DNA from: Pararge aegeria
Taxonomy: Eukaryota > Arthropoda > Insecta > Lepidoptera > Nymphalidae
NCBI RefSeq assembly: GCF_905163445.1
Contig: NC_053184.1
Coordinates: forward strand, 9,424,001-9,488,000
DNA length: 64,000 bases
Direction: 5' to 3'
The first letter of the stretch is position 1, and every line of letters starts with the position of its first letter. Of the stretch, positions 12,801-21,396 are shown in pieces. The notes below the pieces were generated by a model. The model searched no databases. It saw nothing but the letters and a program-made list of their open reading frames with translations, and was not told the DNA's origin. A program made the position numbers and the translations under genes.

Positions 12801-13692
12801 AAACTTAAATTATAGTAAAAGCTTCATTTTTATCACACAAATAGTGTAAAAATAGAAAGTTATTTTTTATTAAATTCTCATTAGGTATCTATCATATAAA
12901 ATATACATTGAATTACAGATGCAGATCAATAGAACTCCGCAAATAACATTTGGAATTAAACATTCTCCATTATTAGGGCAACTAAAACCGCTTGCGCCTC
13001 TTCCTGCTGTTGATAGAGAAATAACACAAAGAGTTACGAAAGAAATAGCGCCTATGAGTGATGGTATCGATAATACTCGGAAAAACGAAATTGTGCGTGA
13101 GACAATTTATAATAATTCTTTGCGAACTGAGCCGTTCGACTCAAATATTGACATCCAAGATATGCGTACAAACGTAACTCAAGTCAGAACACAGAATGGA
13201 GTCAGCAGCAATACGGTTAGACCTGAGCCGATACAGGAGATTCTGGAACAAGATATCGTATGGGTGCCGGAAAATACAGAACGCCGCGGTTCGTATACTA
13301 TTGAAAAACCTGACGGAAACGGTTATATCGAACGGTATGAACAAAACGAAGTAATTCCGGTAGAAAATGGAGTTATTAGAGTCTCAGGTAGCGGGGAGAG
13401 AGGTGCTTCCTCTATTGAAGTGCGGAGTGGTGAAGTTATTCAGAGGGACGGCTATGTTCAGAATATTGACAGAAGAGTAAACAGTTCCAAGGCACATGAG
13501 AACAAACAAAAAGCAACTGAGGAAGTTCGTGTTGGGACTGACATTCAGAACTTACCTAATGGTGGGATAGCTAAAACAACAACTACAACAACAATTAAAA
13601 AAGTTGGAACGGCTGCTAAGACTGCAAATGTCTCCACAACAGTCACTCGCACAAATACTGCTATAAATTCACGCGATATTGCCGTCAAATAA
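753..13692 (+). CDS. ODF3-like / CIMAP-family sperm-tail PG-rich repeat protein, 8 exons, complete
   Basis: Joined exons 753-858, 4345-4473, 7779-7970, 8856-9115, 10010-11837, 11914-12120, 12259-12383 and 12919-13692 give one open frame of 1206 codons plus TAA. The protein carries about 26 copies of the STPGR signature P-[AG]-P-x-x-Y, each followed by a segment such as SPAYTFRxK or PKFTISGKG. This signature defines the ODF3/CIMAP/STPG family, whose members are found in sperm flagella and on axonemal microtubules; a structural role in the sperm tail is inferred from the family. Vertebrate ODF3 is only about 250 residues, so this is a several-fold repeat expansion. Residues 950-1206 are a tail with little repeat character. 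No signal peptide or membrane segment is seen. Family assignment is firm. The exact first coding exon and the exon 3 acceptor are less certain. Confidence 0.88.
1414..1553 (-). mobile_element. Degraded MITE-like element related to 29051-29194
   Basis: Shares blocks with the intact element at 29.05 kb: CCAGGGTATGCATA, then after a diverged middle GCAGTGCTTTTGTGCATGTA. The ends (cagtgcacaggg and aatgcaagacact) are decayed versions of its terminal repeats. Orientation is arbitrary for this non-coding element. Confidence 0.6.
2292..2521 (+). mobile_element. tRNA-derived SINE, family 1
   Basis: Near full length. An A-box-like GCCCAGTGGGTAGGAC and a B box GAGTTCGAATCCCAGC are followed by the body ACGGTGAAGGAAAACATCGTG and CATGCCTGAGAGTTCTCA, ending in a T-rich tail. 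At least ten other copies or fragments are present in this window. Confidence 0.85.
3491..3610 (+). repeat. 60-bp tandem duplication (2 copies)
   Basis: Two adjacent 60-nt units share ATCTGATCTTCAAAATGTAC and TAAATACAGATA almost perfectly (3491-3550, 3551-3610), with scattered substitutions. Confidence 0.85.
4345..4473 (+). CDS. ODF3-like exon 2
   Basis: The acceptor tctctgtgcctag is followed by GKPPPESRKPRAPAFTFGHK and then GPGPASYNTEGMTAKG, the canonical ODF3 opening repeat. Phase 1 in and phase 1 out; the donor is AAAG|GTACAG. Confidence 0.88.
5244..5313. repeat. Imperfect inverted repeat
   Basis: CGATACAGAAATTGCCTAT (5244-5262) faces ATAGGCAATTTGTCGTATCG (5294-5313): about 19 pairs with one unpaired base around a 31-nt loop. 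Confidence 0.75.
7610..7748 (+). repeat. Dispersed-repeat 3' fragment
   Basis: The CCTGGGATAAAATTAGCC block, the CAAACAAACAAAC run and the end TTTATAATATTAGTAAGGA resemble the 3' part of a dispersed element common in Lepidoptera, probably the family seen at 19128-19347. Resemblance is from memory of the family. Confidence 0.5.
7779..7970 (+). CDS. ODF3-like exon 3
   Basis: The exon encodes ...GPAASLHGRWPQPKLIPTPAP, CDYEPGKSV and APAFSIGLRV: one PTPAPxxY repeat with its linker. The donor CCAG|GTCGAT is in phase 1 and matches exon 4. The start at 7779 is forced by frame continuity, using AG at 7777-7778. That acceptor sits only 4 nt after a perfect branch-point-like TACTAAC, so it is weak. The in-frame ATG at 7784 could instead open an alternative transcript, or a small exon may be missing upstream. 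Confidence 0.72.
7971..8855 (+). other. Intron 3 of the ODF3-like gene
   Basis: 885 nt. The part at 8025-8220 is strongly T-rich on the plus strand. No repeat family or coding segment recognised. Confidence 0.7.
8856..9115 (+). CDS. ODF3-like exon 4
   Basis: The acceptor aaaatttcag joins in phase 1 to give TP|APNVYSMPP, followed by two more repeats (MPGPGTYTTDKAAS and VPGPGVYCPEK). The donor is AAA|GTATGT in phase 0. Linkers such as APAFSITGRGK and PPAYTMAPRR are typical of STPGR proteins. Confidence 0.9.
9555..9655 (+). repeat. Dispersed repeat fragment (copy also at 32408-32515, minus)
   Basis: Contains CACTGCTGGACTAAGGGCCT and GGTTGGTGATCGCAGTAGAT. The reverse complement of the same blocks occurs near 32.41-32.51 kb, so this is a repeat shared within the window. 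Confidence 0.7.
9836..9885 (+). repeat. SINE body fragment, family 3
   Basis: GGTAGGCTTCGGCCATGGCT and ACCCTACCGG match the body of the composite SINE family represented at 52001-52325. Confidence 0.5.
10010..11837 (+). CDS. ODF3-like exon 5, large repeat exon
   Basis: This 1828-nt exon (acceptor tatatttcag, donor CCTG|GTAATC) carries 17 complete STPGR units, residues about 230-838. Two unit types alternate in blocks. One is a roughly 36-residue form built on DKADKLLHESSPAYTFRxK. The other is a roughly 31-residue form built on DPHLPDNTPKFTISGKG. Three neighbouring 108-nt copies around 10510-10835 are nearly identical, pointing to recent internal duplication. Phase 0 in, phase 1 out. Confidence 0.93.
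11914..12120 (+). CDS. ODF3-like exon 6
   Basis: After a 76-bp intron (acceptor taatttttag) the frame continues as TPG|PTTYTLPNL, YTISGRHKEP and VPAPGAYNPEKGYKF, ending DTPG at the donor CCAG|GTAGGA. Two STPGR units are completed here. Confidence 0.9.
12259..12383 (+). CDS. ODF3-like exon 7
   Basis: The acceptor gatttcttacag is followed by APNSYRIPSVLDAPVYTMSG and VPAPGTYSPEK, the last two recognisable PG repeats. Phase 1 in, phase 0 out at AAG|GTAAAT. Confidence 0.88.
12384..12918 (+). other. Intron 7 of the ODF3-like gene
   Basis: 535 nt of very AT-rich sequence; nothing recognised. Confidence 0.75.
12919..13692 (+). CDS. ODF3-like exon 8, C-terminal tail and stop
   Basis: The acceptor gaattacag joins in phase 0. 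The exon starts MQINRTPQITFGIKH, which closes the last STPGR linker, then leaves the repeat pattern. The remaining roughly 240 residues are polar, with several RxE/IExP-like segments, a GNGYIERYEQNE stretch and a run of six threonines (TTTTTT) before KKVGTAAKT. No domain is recognised. The stop TAA is at 13690-13692. Confidence 0.85.
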   Translation: MQINRTPQITFGIKHSPLLGQLKPLAPLPAVDREITQRVTKEIAPMSDGIDNTRKNEIVRETIYNNSLRTEPFDSNIDIQDMRTNVTQVRTQNGVSSNTVRPEPIQEILEQDIVWVPENTERRGSYTIEKPDGNGYIERYEQNEVIPVENGVIRVSGSGERGASSIEVRSGEVIQRDGYVQNIDRRVNSSKAHENKQKATEEVRVGTDIQNLPNGGIAKTTTTTTIKKVGTAAKTANVSTTVTRTNTAINSRDIAVK

Positions 13693-13974
13693 TTTTAACT
13701 ATGTTTAACATAAATTGTACTAACCAATTCAATGAAGCTAAATAAGCCTGATTAATTTTACTGACCTTGACGGAATTCAACGTCTGTATAATTGAATGAA
13801 TAAGATTCTCTATTTGAATAATTTTATATTAAGCAAGCTTGATTTGTAACATAGGTACCTCATGCCAATAATACTACAGTTTGTAACTGCAAATTAGTTA
13901 TGTTTGTAATTTTATAAGTTATCAATTATTTATTAACGTTATTTTGAGTTCATATTATTGTTTTTGATGCTCTA

Positions 13975-13980
13975 AATAAA
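13975..13980 (+). promoter_or_regulatory. Candidate polyadenylation signal of the ODF3-like gene
   Basis: A canonical AATAAA lies 283 nt after the stop codon in an AT-rich 3' flank, giving a 3' UTR of ordinary length. Position and motif only. Confidence 0.5.
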
Positions 13981-14865
13981 TGGTATAAACTGTACTAAAG
14001 TAAAATAATTTAATTATACATTAAACTCTCTATTACATTATGCTATTTTTATTTCGAATATTTTACAGAATACAGTCACGATTGCCGTAACTGTCCATAA
14101 TGAGATAGGACGCTGAATGCGGCACGAAGAATGATATGATGAAACATTAAACAAAATTAACCTACGGATCTCTTCATTTCTAATGAATTCACGTAGAGAT
14201 TCTAAGAGAATAGCTCTTTCGATTGGCAGTAGATTAGCTCGCAGACTTGTTGTGATGCCTTAGTTAGCGACCACGATTCAGTCTCAAGACTTTGGTCTTG
14301 AGTGTGTAATTAAAGTAAATTGTAGATATAATAAAATACCACTGTTGCATTTCAAAAGCCATTGAAAAACCAAAGTGGCACTAATTCAATGGTGCGAAAA
14401 CGATCTACACTGTGGAACTCTAAATTTAAAAAGCATAAAGAACCTCCTCCTTTTTGAAAGTCAGTTAAAAATACTTAGTTATAAAGAAGCTTATCATAGA
14501 CATGATAGTATAAAATATTTCAAATGGCTTAAATTGTTCAACGTTGTAGTTCGTTACAACATTTGCTTATCACCGTCCTGATATTGTTCTGGTGACAATG
14601 CTCCACGAACATGCGTGGGCGGACAAACGTACCAACTCACAATACAGTTAGTTCACTGTCCACTTATCCAACGGCCATGCTGCTGAACTTCCGCTTTGAA
14701 CAAAAGTGAACTCAATTTATCACACAAAAACATCCGGTCCTCTGATTAATTGAAACTTTACTGCATATTCCAGCCACTTTGTACTGATAAGTGTCATTTA
14801 CCTATTCTGTGAGTTTGTCCTAAAATTTGGTTTTCATGTTTATATCTTGTTTAGTTTTTGACCGG

Positions 14866-15006
14866 TTGCACTATCCCGTTTTTCCTTTCTTCCATCAAGG
14901 TTTACCTGGAGAAGAATTTAAAGCTTTAAAACCGCCTTTGCACAATTTTTTTTTGTTGTTTCTTGTTATTTCATCTTTTTTCTCTAATTTGTGCAATAAA
15001 GACTTA
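14866..15006 (+). mobile_element. LINE 3'-end fragment, family B
   Basis: Shares GCACTATCCCGTTTT, ACCGCCTTTG and the terminal TGTGCAATAAAGACTT with 60263-60420; a minus-strand relative is at 42545-42690. The common 3' end with AATAAAG is typical of a 5'-truncated non-LTR retrotransposon. Confidence 0.7.
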
Positions 15007-15324
15007 ATCTATATTCTGTGACGTGTAGGCGGATTAAAAGTACACTAAAATTTTTCGTACATGTCTTATTGTATAAACCATCTTTCAGTATAAAGATCGC
15101 TTTGAAAATACTAGAAAAATATAAAAGCATACATTTACAAACAATAGTTTATTTTAATTGTTTTGGGTCTTTCGATCAACAAATTCTCAGTACCAGCGCC
15201 GAATTATAGAAACCATTCCAGCATTCCATCCATGCCTTGAAGTGCATGTTAGACACTCAGTACCGGTTATAATTAAAATGACAATAATAATGCTTGAAGT
15301 AGGGTAAACTCTAAGAGGTTATAG

Positions 15325-15366
15325 AGCTTAGACACTCACAGGGAAACCCCTGTGAGTGTCTGAGCT
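15325..15366. repeat. Short-loop inverted repeat
   Basis: AGACACTCACAGGG (15330-15343) and CCCTGTGAGTGTCT (15348-15361) are perfect 14-nt arms around a 4-nt loop (aaac). Four more pairs extend the stem after one mismatch. Confidence 0.9.
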
Positions 15367-15684
15367 TTATAAACTCTGTCTATTATGGGGTATGACCTGG
15401 AACACTAAATGACTTGGCGGCTTGCTTGGATCCGTCTTTCGGTTCGGTTAAGTGTCATGACAGACATAAATTGAGGCAATTTGTGAAGTATTGCTAATGA
15501 AATTTTTAAAACCCAGTTTCGCAATTCTATCCTGTTTATACAAAGGCAAAGACCCCTCTGACGCAACATGAAAGAAACCAAAACTGATATCACAAAGGGG
15601 CGATCGATAAATAGGTGAGTTTATATTTACTGTTAATTTATTTTCCAAAAAACATCCTGTGGAACTAATTACTTTAGTGATAGA

Positions 15685-15964
15685 AGCGGTGACAGCCTAA
15701 TGGTAAGGACTTCGGCTTTACTTTCGCAGGGCTGAGTTCGAATCCAAGCACGCACTTCTGGCTTTTCTAAGATTAAAATTTCACTTGCTTGAACGGTGAA
15801 GTAAAACATCCTGAGGAAACCAGCATGCCTGAGAGTTCTCCATAATGATCTCAAAGGCGCGTGAAGTCCAACAATCCGCACTGGACCAGCGTGGTGGACT
15901 AAGGATTTAACTCTTCTCATTGTGGGAAGAGACCCGTGCCCTGTAATGGGCCATTAATTTTTTG
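15685..15964 (+). mobile_element. tRNA-derived SINE, family 1, near full length
   Basis: GACAGCCTAATGGTAAGGAC (A box) and GAGTTCGAATCCAAGC (B box), then the body with AACGGTGAAG, GCATGCCTGAGAGTTCTCC and GAGACCCGTGCCCTGTAATG. Confidence 0.88.
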
Positions 15965-15983
15965 ATATGATGAATTCTATGAA

Positions 15984-16025
15984 GTATTCTATGATGATAC
16001 TAAAATTAGTATCATAGTAGAATAC
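15984..16025. repeat. Imperfect inverted repeat
   Basis: ATGATACTAA (15994-16003) and TTAGTATCAT (16006-16015) form a perfect inner stem. An outer GTATTCT (15984-15990) pairs with AGAATAC (16019-16025). Confidence 0.8.
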
Positions 16026-16416
16026 ACGATAATGTTTTTATGCCATACTTAGCATTTGCTTTATGCGCAGTAAATATTCTAACGTAACACATCAAGGTAA
16101 GTTTTCCACTTACATTCGACGTCCCGCATCGATGTCCCGTCGCGTAGGTACCTATGGTATTATTGCGATAATATTAAGTTTAAGAAGCAAGTAATTAAAT
16201 ATTTCAATATAATAGACAAATGGCTACTCATAACGCTTCAAAGTAGAGTTTTCTCGTCAATAATCTGTTGTTACCTATGGCAGTGCGGTACTATATGGGC
16301 AGCATTTAGTTGATGAACAAGTTAGTTGGTTAATATGTTTACATAACACTTATTTTTATTCTCGTACGACTTTTCGAGTTAGAGTTCCTATCATCTGCTG
16401 AACTATATAAACTGAT

Positions 16417-16475
16417 CAGGGCACGGGGCTCTTCCCACAATGAGAAGGGTTAAAGCCTTAGTCCACCACGCTGGG
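16417..16475 (-). mobile_element. SINE family 1, 3' fragment
   Basis: Reverse complement of the family's 3' region: GGGCACGGGGCTCTTCCCAC, AATGAGAAGGGTT and GTCCACCACGCTGG. Confidence 0.7.
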
Positions 16476-16746
16476 CGAAAAGACTATACCACTAGAAGTT
16501 GTACTGTCCTAAAACAGCGTTGCTGCCACAGAATTAAGAACATACAGAAACCGTGTTCACTACTACTATTGTAACGGTTCTAGCCAGGTCTATTAAAAGA
16601 TGGAACACGTCATCACAGATTTTATTTAGGGTAAAAAGGTCAGCGGTCGTGGGTGAAAAGGGCCCGTCAATTAATTCGCTTCCAAATTCTGCAGTGGGCG
16701 AGTACTGCCCTAGCTTGTAGCCGTTGATTGCGTGGCCCAGAAGTAC

Positions 16747-17226
16747 AGGCGGAGACACGAGGTGGTCTTCAGCTGCACCAGGAGCCGGCACGTTGGCGAT
16801 GCAACGCTGGTGATCGGCGTCGGAGGTGACGTCGGCAACAACAGAGTGTCGAACTTGGACCGAAGCAGGCGGAGACACGAGGTGGTCTTCAGCTGCACCA
16901 GGAGCCGGCACATTGGCGATGCAACGCTGGTGATCGGCGTCGGAGGTGACGTCGACAACAACAGAGTGTCGAACTTGGATCGAAGCAGGCGGAGACACGA
17001 GGTGGTCTTCAGCTGCACCAGGAGCCGGCACGTTGGCGATGCAACGCTGGTGATCGGCGTCGGAGGTGACGTCGACAACAATAGAGTGTCGAACTTGGAC
17101 CGAAGCAGGCGGAGACACGAGGTGGTCTTCAGCTGCACCAGGAGCCGGCACGTTGGCGATGCAACGCTGGTGATCGGCGTCGGAGGTGACGTCGACAACA
17201 ACAGAGTGTCGAACTTGGACCCTGGA
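16747..17226. repeat. 120-bp tandem repeat, four copies
   Basis: Four head-to-tail units with a period of exactly 120 nt (starts 16747, 16867, 16987, 17107) and only a few substitutions between units, for example GTCGGCAAC/GTCGACAAC and GTTGGCG/ATTGGCG. The unit is much more GC-rich than its surroundings. Because 120 is a multiple of 3, open frames run through the array in both directions. On the minus strand the 40-residue unit starts VPAPGAAEDHLVSPPASVQV and the frame continues past the array to a stop at 16534. I recognise no protein family. It could be a decayed transposon coding segment or a minisatellite. Confidence 0.95.
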
Positions 17227-17804
17227 ATTTTCGTCCAGCGTGTGAAAAATAATTCCGCTTCAACTCGTCTGATTGCAAACACGCGGCTCAGCTAAGCGGT
17301 AAGCACTGCACAAGATGGCGGATGCGTTGTTCACAATCAGACGGAGTTTACATTATGAGAGAGTGAGAAGCATTAAAATAAAACAAAAGACATTAAGACT
17401 AATATTAAATAAAAGATAGCAAATAGCAAAAGGTACGTGAGGTTATTAGCAAAATACAGAGAACTACTATAGTATGAAAATCTGGGAATTTATCGAAATA
17501 GGAAAGTTAATTATAAAGAAAAAAATAGGAATTAAGCTGCAGATGAAATTTTAACAAAGAATATGCAAGGATTAAGCCAAAATATGATCGATGCATGGGT
17601 CAATGTGCGAGAACAAAGAACAAAGGTAATGAGCGTAATGGCCGACTCGCATGCGTAATGTACCTGATTAAAAGATATTCTAACGTCTAAACTTTAAGGA
17701 AACGTTCAACACTTACCCGATACACGGGGTTTAGATAGCTCGAGGGTAAGTAGCCTTAAGGTCAAAGGCAAAAGCAGCAATCAGGTGAGAGTCGTAAGGA
17801 AAAA

Positions 17805-17980
17805 AAAAATGCGGCGGCCGCACAGCGGCCGCGCGGCGTCCAGTCTCTGGTAGAAATTCTGGGCGTCTGCCGTGCCGTGCGAAGTGAGAAAGACGCGAGC
17901 GCGGTTGGTCCCCGCGCACCGCTCCCCTCGCGCCGGGATGCCAGTTTCGCGACATTTCGGAAGATTGCCCGCGCGCAAAT
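17805..17980. other. GC-rich, CpG-dense island
   Basis: After a run of A, the sequence GCGGCGGCCGCACAGCGGCC and later GCGCGAGCGCGG and CGCGCACCGCTCCCC stand out sharply from the AT-rich surroundings. It may be a promoter or non-coding first exon, or the remnant of a GC-rich element. Open frames here on the minus strand have no recognisable features. Confidence 0.5.
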
Positions 17981-19127
17981 TCCAACAATATTAATTTATA
18001 AAATTAAATAGACATTTATTACGTTACACTATATATTGAAGAATCAAAACCCACTCTACTTTAGAATGGTTTCTCGAACATACGGTTAGTCACTTCGTAC
18101 CATTTAGCAGATGACGGTAATTATTTTACCTCTGATGTTATACTTATAAGCGTTCACCATAGAATGAGAAAATAGGAAAAAGATTGTGAGTTAGCTACAT
18201 TCCGCTGATGTAAAGTGAGACGTGCGCGTGGCGTTTTCACTGTCTTTGGACACAATGCACTGTTTACAATAATAGCTGAATGAGGATTATATATGTTCTT
18301 AATTCAATGGTTGCTACCAACGCTAGTAGACCCTCCAGTAGCTAGGTGAACAATATCAAGAGAAGAGCAGGATGCAGCTGGACACGAGCGGCACTAGAAC
18401 TACGAGTATGTGAACCTCCTTGGGGCAGTGACGGGCGTCTCGCGTAGTCCATGCAAATTCCATGTAAGTGTCAAATTTCTAATCTGACTAGCTGGATGTT
18501 TTAAGAAAGTCGAGGATAAAGTTGGTTTTAGAGTTGGTTTGGAGTTGAACACAAAACATTTTTGTCAAATATTATATGAGAACAGCGGTCTTTTCGCGGA
18601 AAGTTTCGGAAAGTTTTCCAGAAGCTGTCGCTTGGTTGTTGAATCAAGGGACGCAGTAATTCTTGAAACGGCGCGTATCGTGAGGAGGTTGCTCGCCACG
18701 CCGGTCGCTTGGTTACTCAAAAGACCCGCAAGCGGAGGATTTTTTTTTAATAAATTTTAACAGTGTTTTATTTTGAGAATAGAATTAAAAAAAACAACGA
18801 GGTGCATGAAGTGCAAAATATTATAAATGGAAATAATAATATACTTATAATATACCTATTATTGTTTAAAAAGTACAGATCCCTCGGAGGTAGAGGCTTA
18901 CTCACACTTGGCTGGCGTTAATTATTGTACTCCGAAGTGTTTCATAGTTTTATGTGTCCACAGAGGTTATTTTAGAGTTCCGTGAAGCGGTACAGGGAGA
19001 TAAAACTTTGTTTGTTACTTAATATTATGTATGCAGCAGTCAGCTATAGTCAAGTACCGGCTACTCATTGTGGTTTGCTGTTGACTTTGACAGAGAGTGC
19101 CGCGTGTTTCATAGAGTATATCCAACT

Positions 19128-19347
19128 AATATTATAATGCGAAAGTTTGTATGGATGGATGGATAGATGCTTGTTATTCTTTAACACATAACTACTAAAC
19201 CACTTTTGACTGAATTTTGGAATGGAGATAGATTATACTGTGAATTAACACATAGATTGCTCTTTATCCCGGGAAAATGTTCGGTTCCCGCAAGATGCAT
19301 GAAAAACCAAAAAACCGCGTACGAAGCCGCGGGAAACAGCTGGTTAG
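19128..19347 (+). repeat. Dispersed Lepidoptera-type repeat
   Basis: Starts ATTATAATGCGAAAGTTTGT, passes through TTTATCCCGGGAAAATG and GGTTCCCGC, and ends GCCGCGGGAAACAGCTGGTT. This arrangement is familiar from non-coding repeats in lepidopteran genomes. No coding capacity is seen. Confidence 0.6.
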
Positions 19348-19531
19348 TTATAATAATTTCGACTAATATGTCAAGATTAGTGTAAAATATTTTGGTGGTT
19401 CAGAAAATACAATCTCATTCATAAAGAGAAAAATAACTGATCATTCGTTGGAATATTTTAATGAATATTAAAATGGGTTTGGTACTGTAGGTATTGTATT
19501 ATACACATAATAGAATTATAAAACAAACCAG

Positions 19532-19719
19532 ATTTTACTAGGCTACAAAAAATTGCTAATTCATTCATGGGCAATTGTATATTATTTTGTAACAAATTAC
19601 CGGATGAAATCTTTGAGATGTCTCTCAATAAGTTCAAAGTTTATATAAAACGCAAGCTTACAGATAAATCCTATAATAATGTTAAGGATTACTTAAACGA
19701 TAAAAAAGCTTGGGTGTGA
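19532..19719 (+). pseudogene. Reverse-transcriptase C-terminus of a non-LTR retrotransposon
   Basis: The frame ending at TGA 19717-19719 reads FCNKLPDEIFEMSLNKFK, then VYIKRKLTDKSYNNVKDYLN and DKKAWV. This matches the usual C-terminal end of jockey/CR1-like reverse transcriptase ORFs (xNKLPxxIxxLSxxxFKxxLKxxLxxxxYYxVxxYLxD). Only about 60 codons remain, so the copy is 5'-truncated and inactive. The 3' UTR follows immediately. Confidence 0.75.
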
Positions 19720-19890
19720 ATTGCTCTAACTTCATAGGTTAATAATAATTTACTGTGAGATGGTGATAACAAAAAAAAATACCCGGCTAGTTTGTTGTGC
19801 CCTCTACTTAGACCAGGGCGCGTTTGGAGCCCTCGTAGCTTTAGTTTTAAGTTATTACCATCCCAATAAAGATTTTTTTTTATTTGAATT
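19720..19890 (+). mobile_element. LINE 3' UTR, family A
   Basis: Continues from the RT remnant through GAGATGGTGATAACAAAAA, CCCGGCTAG, GACCAGGGCGCGTTTGGAGC and AGTTTTAAGT to CCCAATAAAGATTTTTTTTT, an AATAAA-bearing tail. A minus-strand copy at 32140-32365 shares these blocks in the same order. Confidence 0.8.
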
Positions 19891-19999
19891 CCCTTATTCG
19901 CCTTATATGACACCCGCGGGAAAAGGAGGTATGGTTATATTTGTATTCTAATCTACAGTCTACAGTAATTTTTTTTTGTGCGTAGAGTACGCTTGGTTG

Positions 20000-20052
20000 A
20001 ATCCACATGCGTTTGAGGACCTAATGGAGAACTCTCAGGCATGCAGGTTCCC
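20000..20052 (-). mobile_element. SINE family 1 fragment
   Basis: ATGGAGAACTCTCAGGCATG and CAGGTTCCC are the reverse complement of the body of family 1. Confidence 0.6.
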
Positions 20053-20654
20053 AATTGATTAGGGTGTCAGTGTTTGAATGATAATGTTATACTTTTTTTA
20101 ATTGTGAATAATTTACACAGGTAACATAGGTGCCTACAGTATATAAACAATTTCTGATCTCCCAATAAATCGAGTATAGCATTTTCAAGAGTTTTCAGTT
20201 TCGTTTATAAAATCACTGTTATATTTTTCTGTGGTATACGCTTACAAACAAAGTATTCGTAAGCGGAGGTTTTGCGATCAAGACGTTAATAGTGCATTAA
20301 AGTACTGAACCATTAGTGTACGATAAGTTCTCACTTAGCCAGTTTCATTAAATAAAAGGTCACTGTGTAGACACGGCGTCACCCTGGTTGGCTGATTGAC
20401 GCAATTCGCCCTACCCCCTAGTCCGCATATCACCCCATAAATGAAATGAACATTCGTCCTAAGTAAGCATGTTTTTGCCGTTGCAAAGAAATTATTGGGT
20501 ATTAACGTATTTGTTGGATCACCGTTGGAGTCGTGTAAACAGGAGGTTTTAGAATCTACGTTTTATTTTTTTAATTAGTGTAGTTTTTAACTTAATAATG
20601 ACAATAATGTAATTTTTATATTTAGTACGTTTTAATATATGCAATTTAAATCTT

Positions 20655-20828
20655 TAAACGGTGAAGAAAACATCGTGAGGAAACCTGCATGCCTGAGAGT
20701 TCTCCATAATGTTCTCAACGGCGTGTGGAGTCTACCAATCCGCACTTGGCCAGCGTGGTAGACTACGGCCAAACCCTTCTTAATCTGAGAGGAGACCCGT
20801 GCCCTGTAATGAGTCAGTAAAGGGTTGA
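20655..20828 (+). mobile_element. SINE family 1, 5'-truncated copy
   Basis: AACGGTGAAGAAAACATCGT, GCATGCCTGAGAGTTCTCC, AATCCGCACTTGGCCAGCGT and GAGACCCGTGCCCTGTAATG in order. The tRNA head is missing. Its 3' end runs directly into the hairpin pair at 20821-20909. Confidence 0.85.
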
Positions 20829-20909
20829 ATCATCAACCCTATTTATACCTACTAAATATTATCATTATCCTCATCAGAGGATAATGATAATATTTAGTAG
20901 GTATAAATA
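20821..20909. repeat. Two adjoining perfect hairpins
   Basis: The first stem is AGGGTTGA (20821-20828) with TCAACCCT (20833-20840). The second has 33-nt perfect arms, 20840-20872 and 20877-20909. Both loops are the same four bases, atca. No mismatch occurs in either stem. Confidence 0.95.
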
Positions 20910-20917
20910 CATAAATA

Positions 20918-21330
20918 GCGAGCATACGATAAGCGGATCGCCTGATGGCAAGTGAACACCGCCGCCCTTGAACATCAACAGCACCAGCAGAACCGCCAAT
21001 GTGTTGCCGGTCTTGGAGATACTTGTTTATCCGGCCGTTAAATAATCTCGTATTAAAATAAAGGGTGGTGGGGATAACATTTGTTTCTGCGACGCATAGC
21101 ACGATCAGAGAACAGCGAAGGGGGTATCAGCTTAAACTACTCTTCAGAACACTGTCCACTATACATACGCTAAAAAACACAGACACAACTGACGGTACTG
21201 CGGTGTGCCAAAGCATTCAGTCTGTTGGTAAGTTTGGGATGTCATCAAGTCGAATTACCCGTTTTTGATTCCGATCAAATGGAAGGAGTTGATATTGCGA
21301 TGCACCGGCCCAGAGAATATTTAAAACTGA
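20918..21330 (+). repeat. Dispersed repeat, unclassified
   Basis: Segments such as GATCGCCTGATGGCAAGTGA, ACACCGCCGCCC, CCAATGTGTTGCCGG, GGGGGTATCAGCTTAAACTA and GATGTCATCAAGTCGAATTA are familiar from multi-copy lepidopteran repeats. The class cannot be fixed here, and no second copy lies in this window. Confidence 0.45.
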
Positions 21331-21396
21331 TTAGATTGTAAATAATGCAATCAAGTATACTATGCTTCCAAATCAATAAGATATTAAATTTTTAAA

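Noticed and set aside
16747..17226. CRISPR-like array
   Set aside because: Units are contiguous 120-nt repeats with no unique spacers, in a eukaryotic context.
17731..17988. 85-codon minus-strand frame in the GC-rich island
   Set aside because: Arg/Ala-rich translation is expected from GC-rich DNA; no start context, splice sites or family resemblance.
18539..18760. 73-codon plus-strand frame downstream of the GC island
   Set aside because: No homology features and no supporting splice signals; probably chance.
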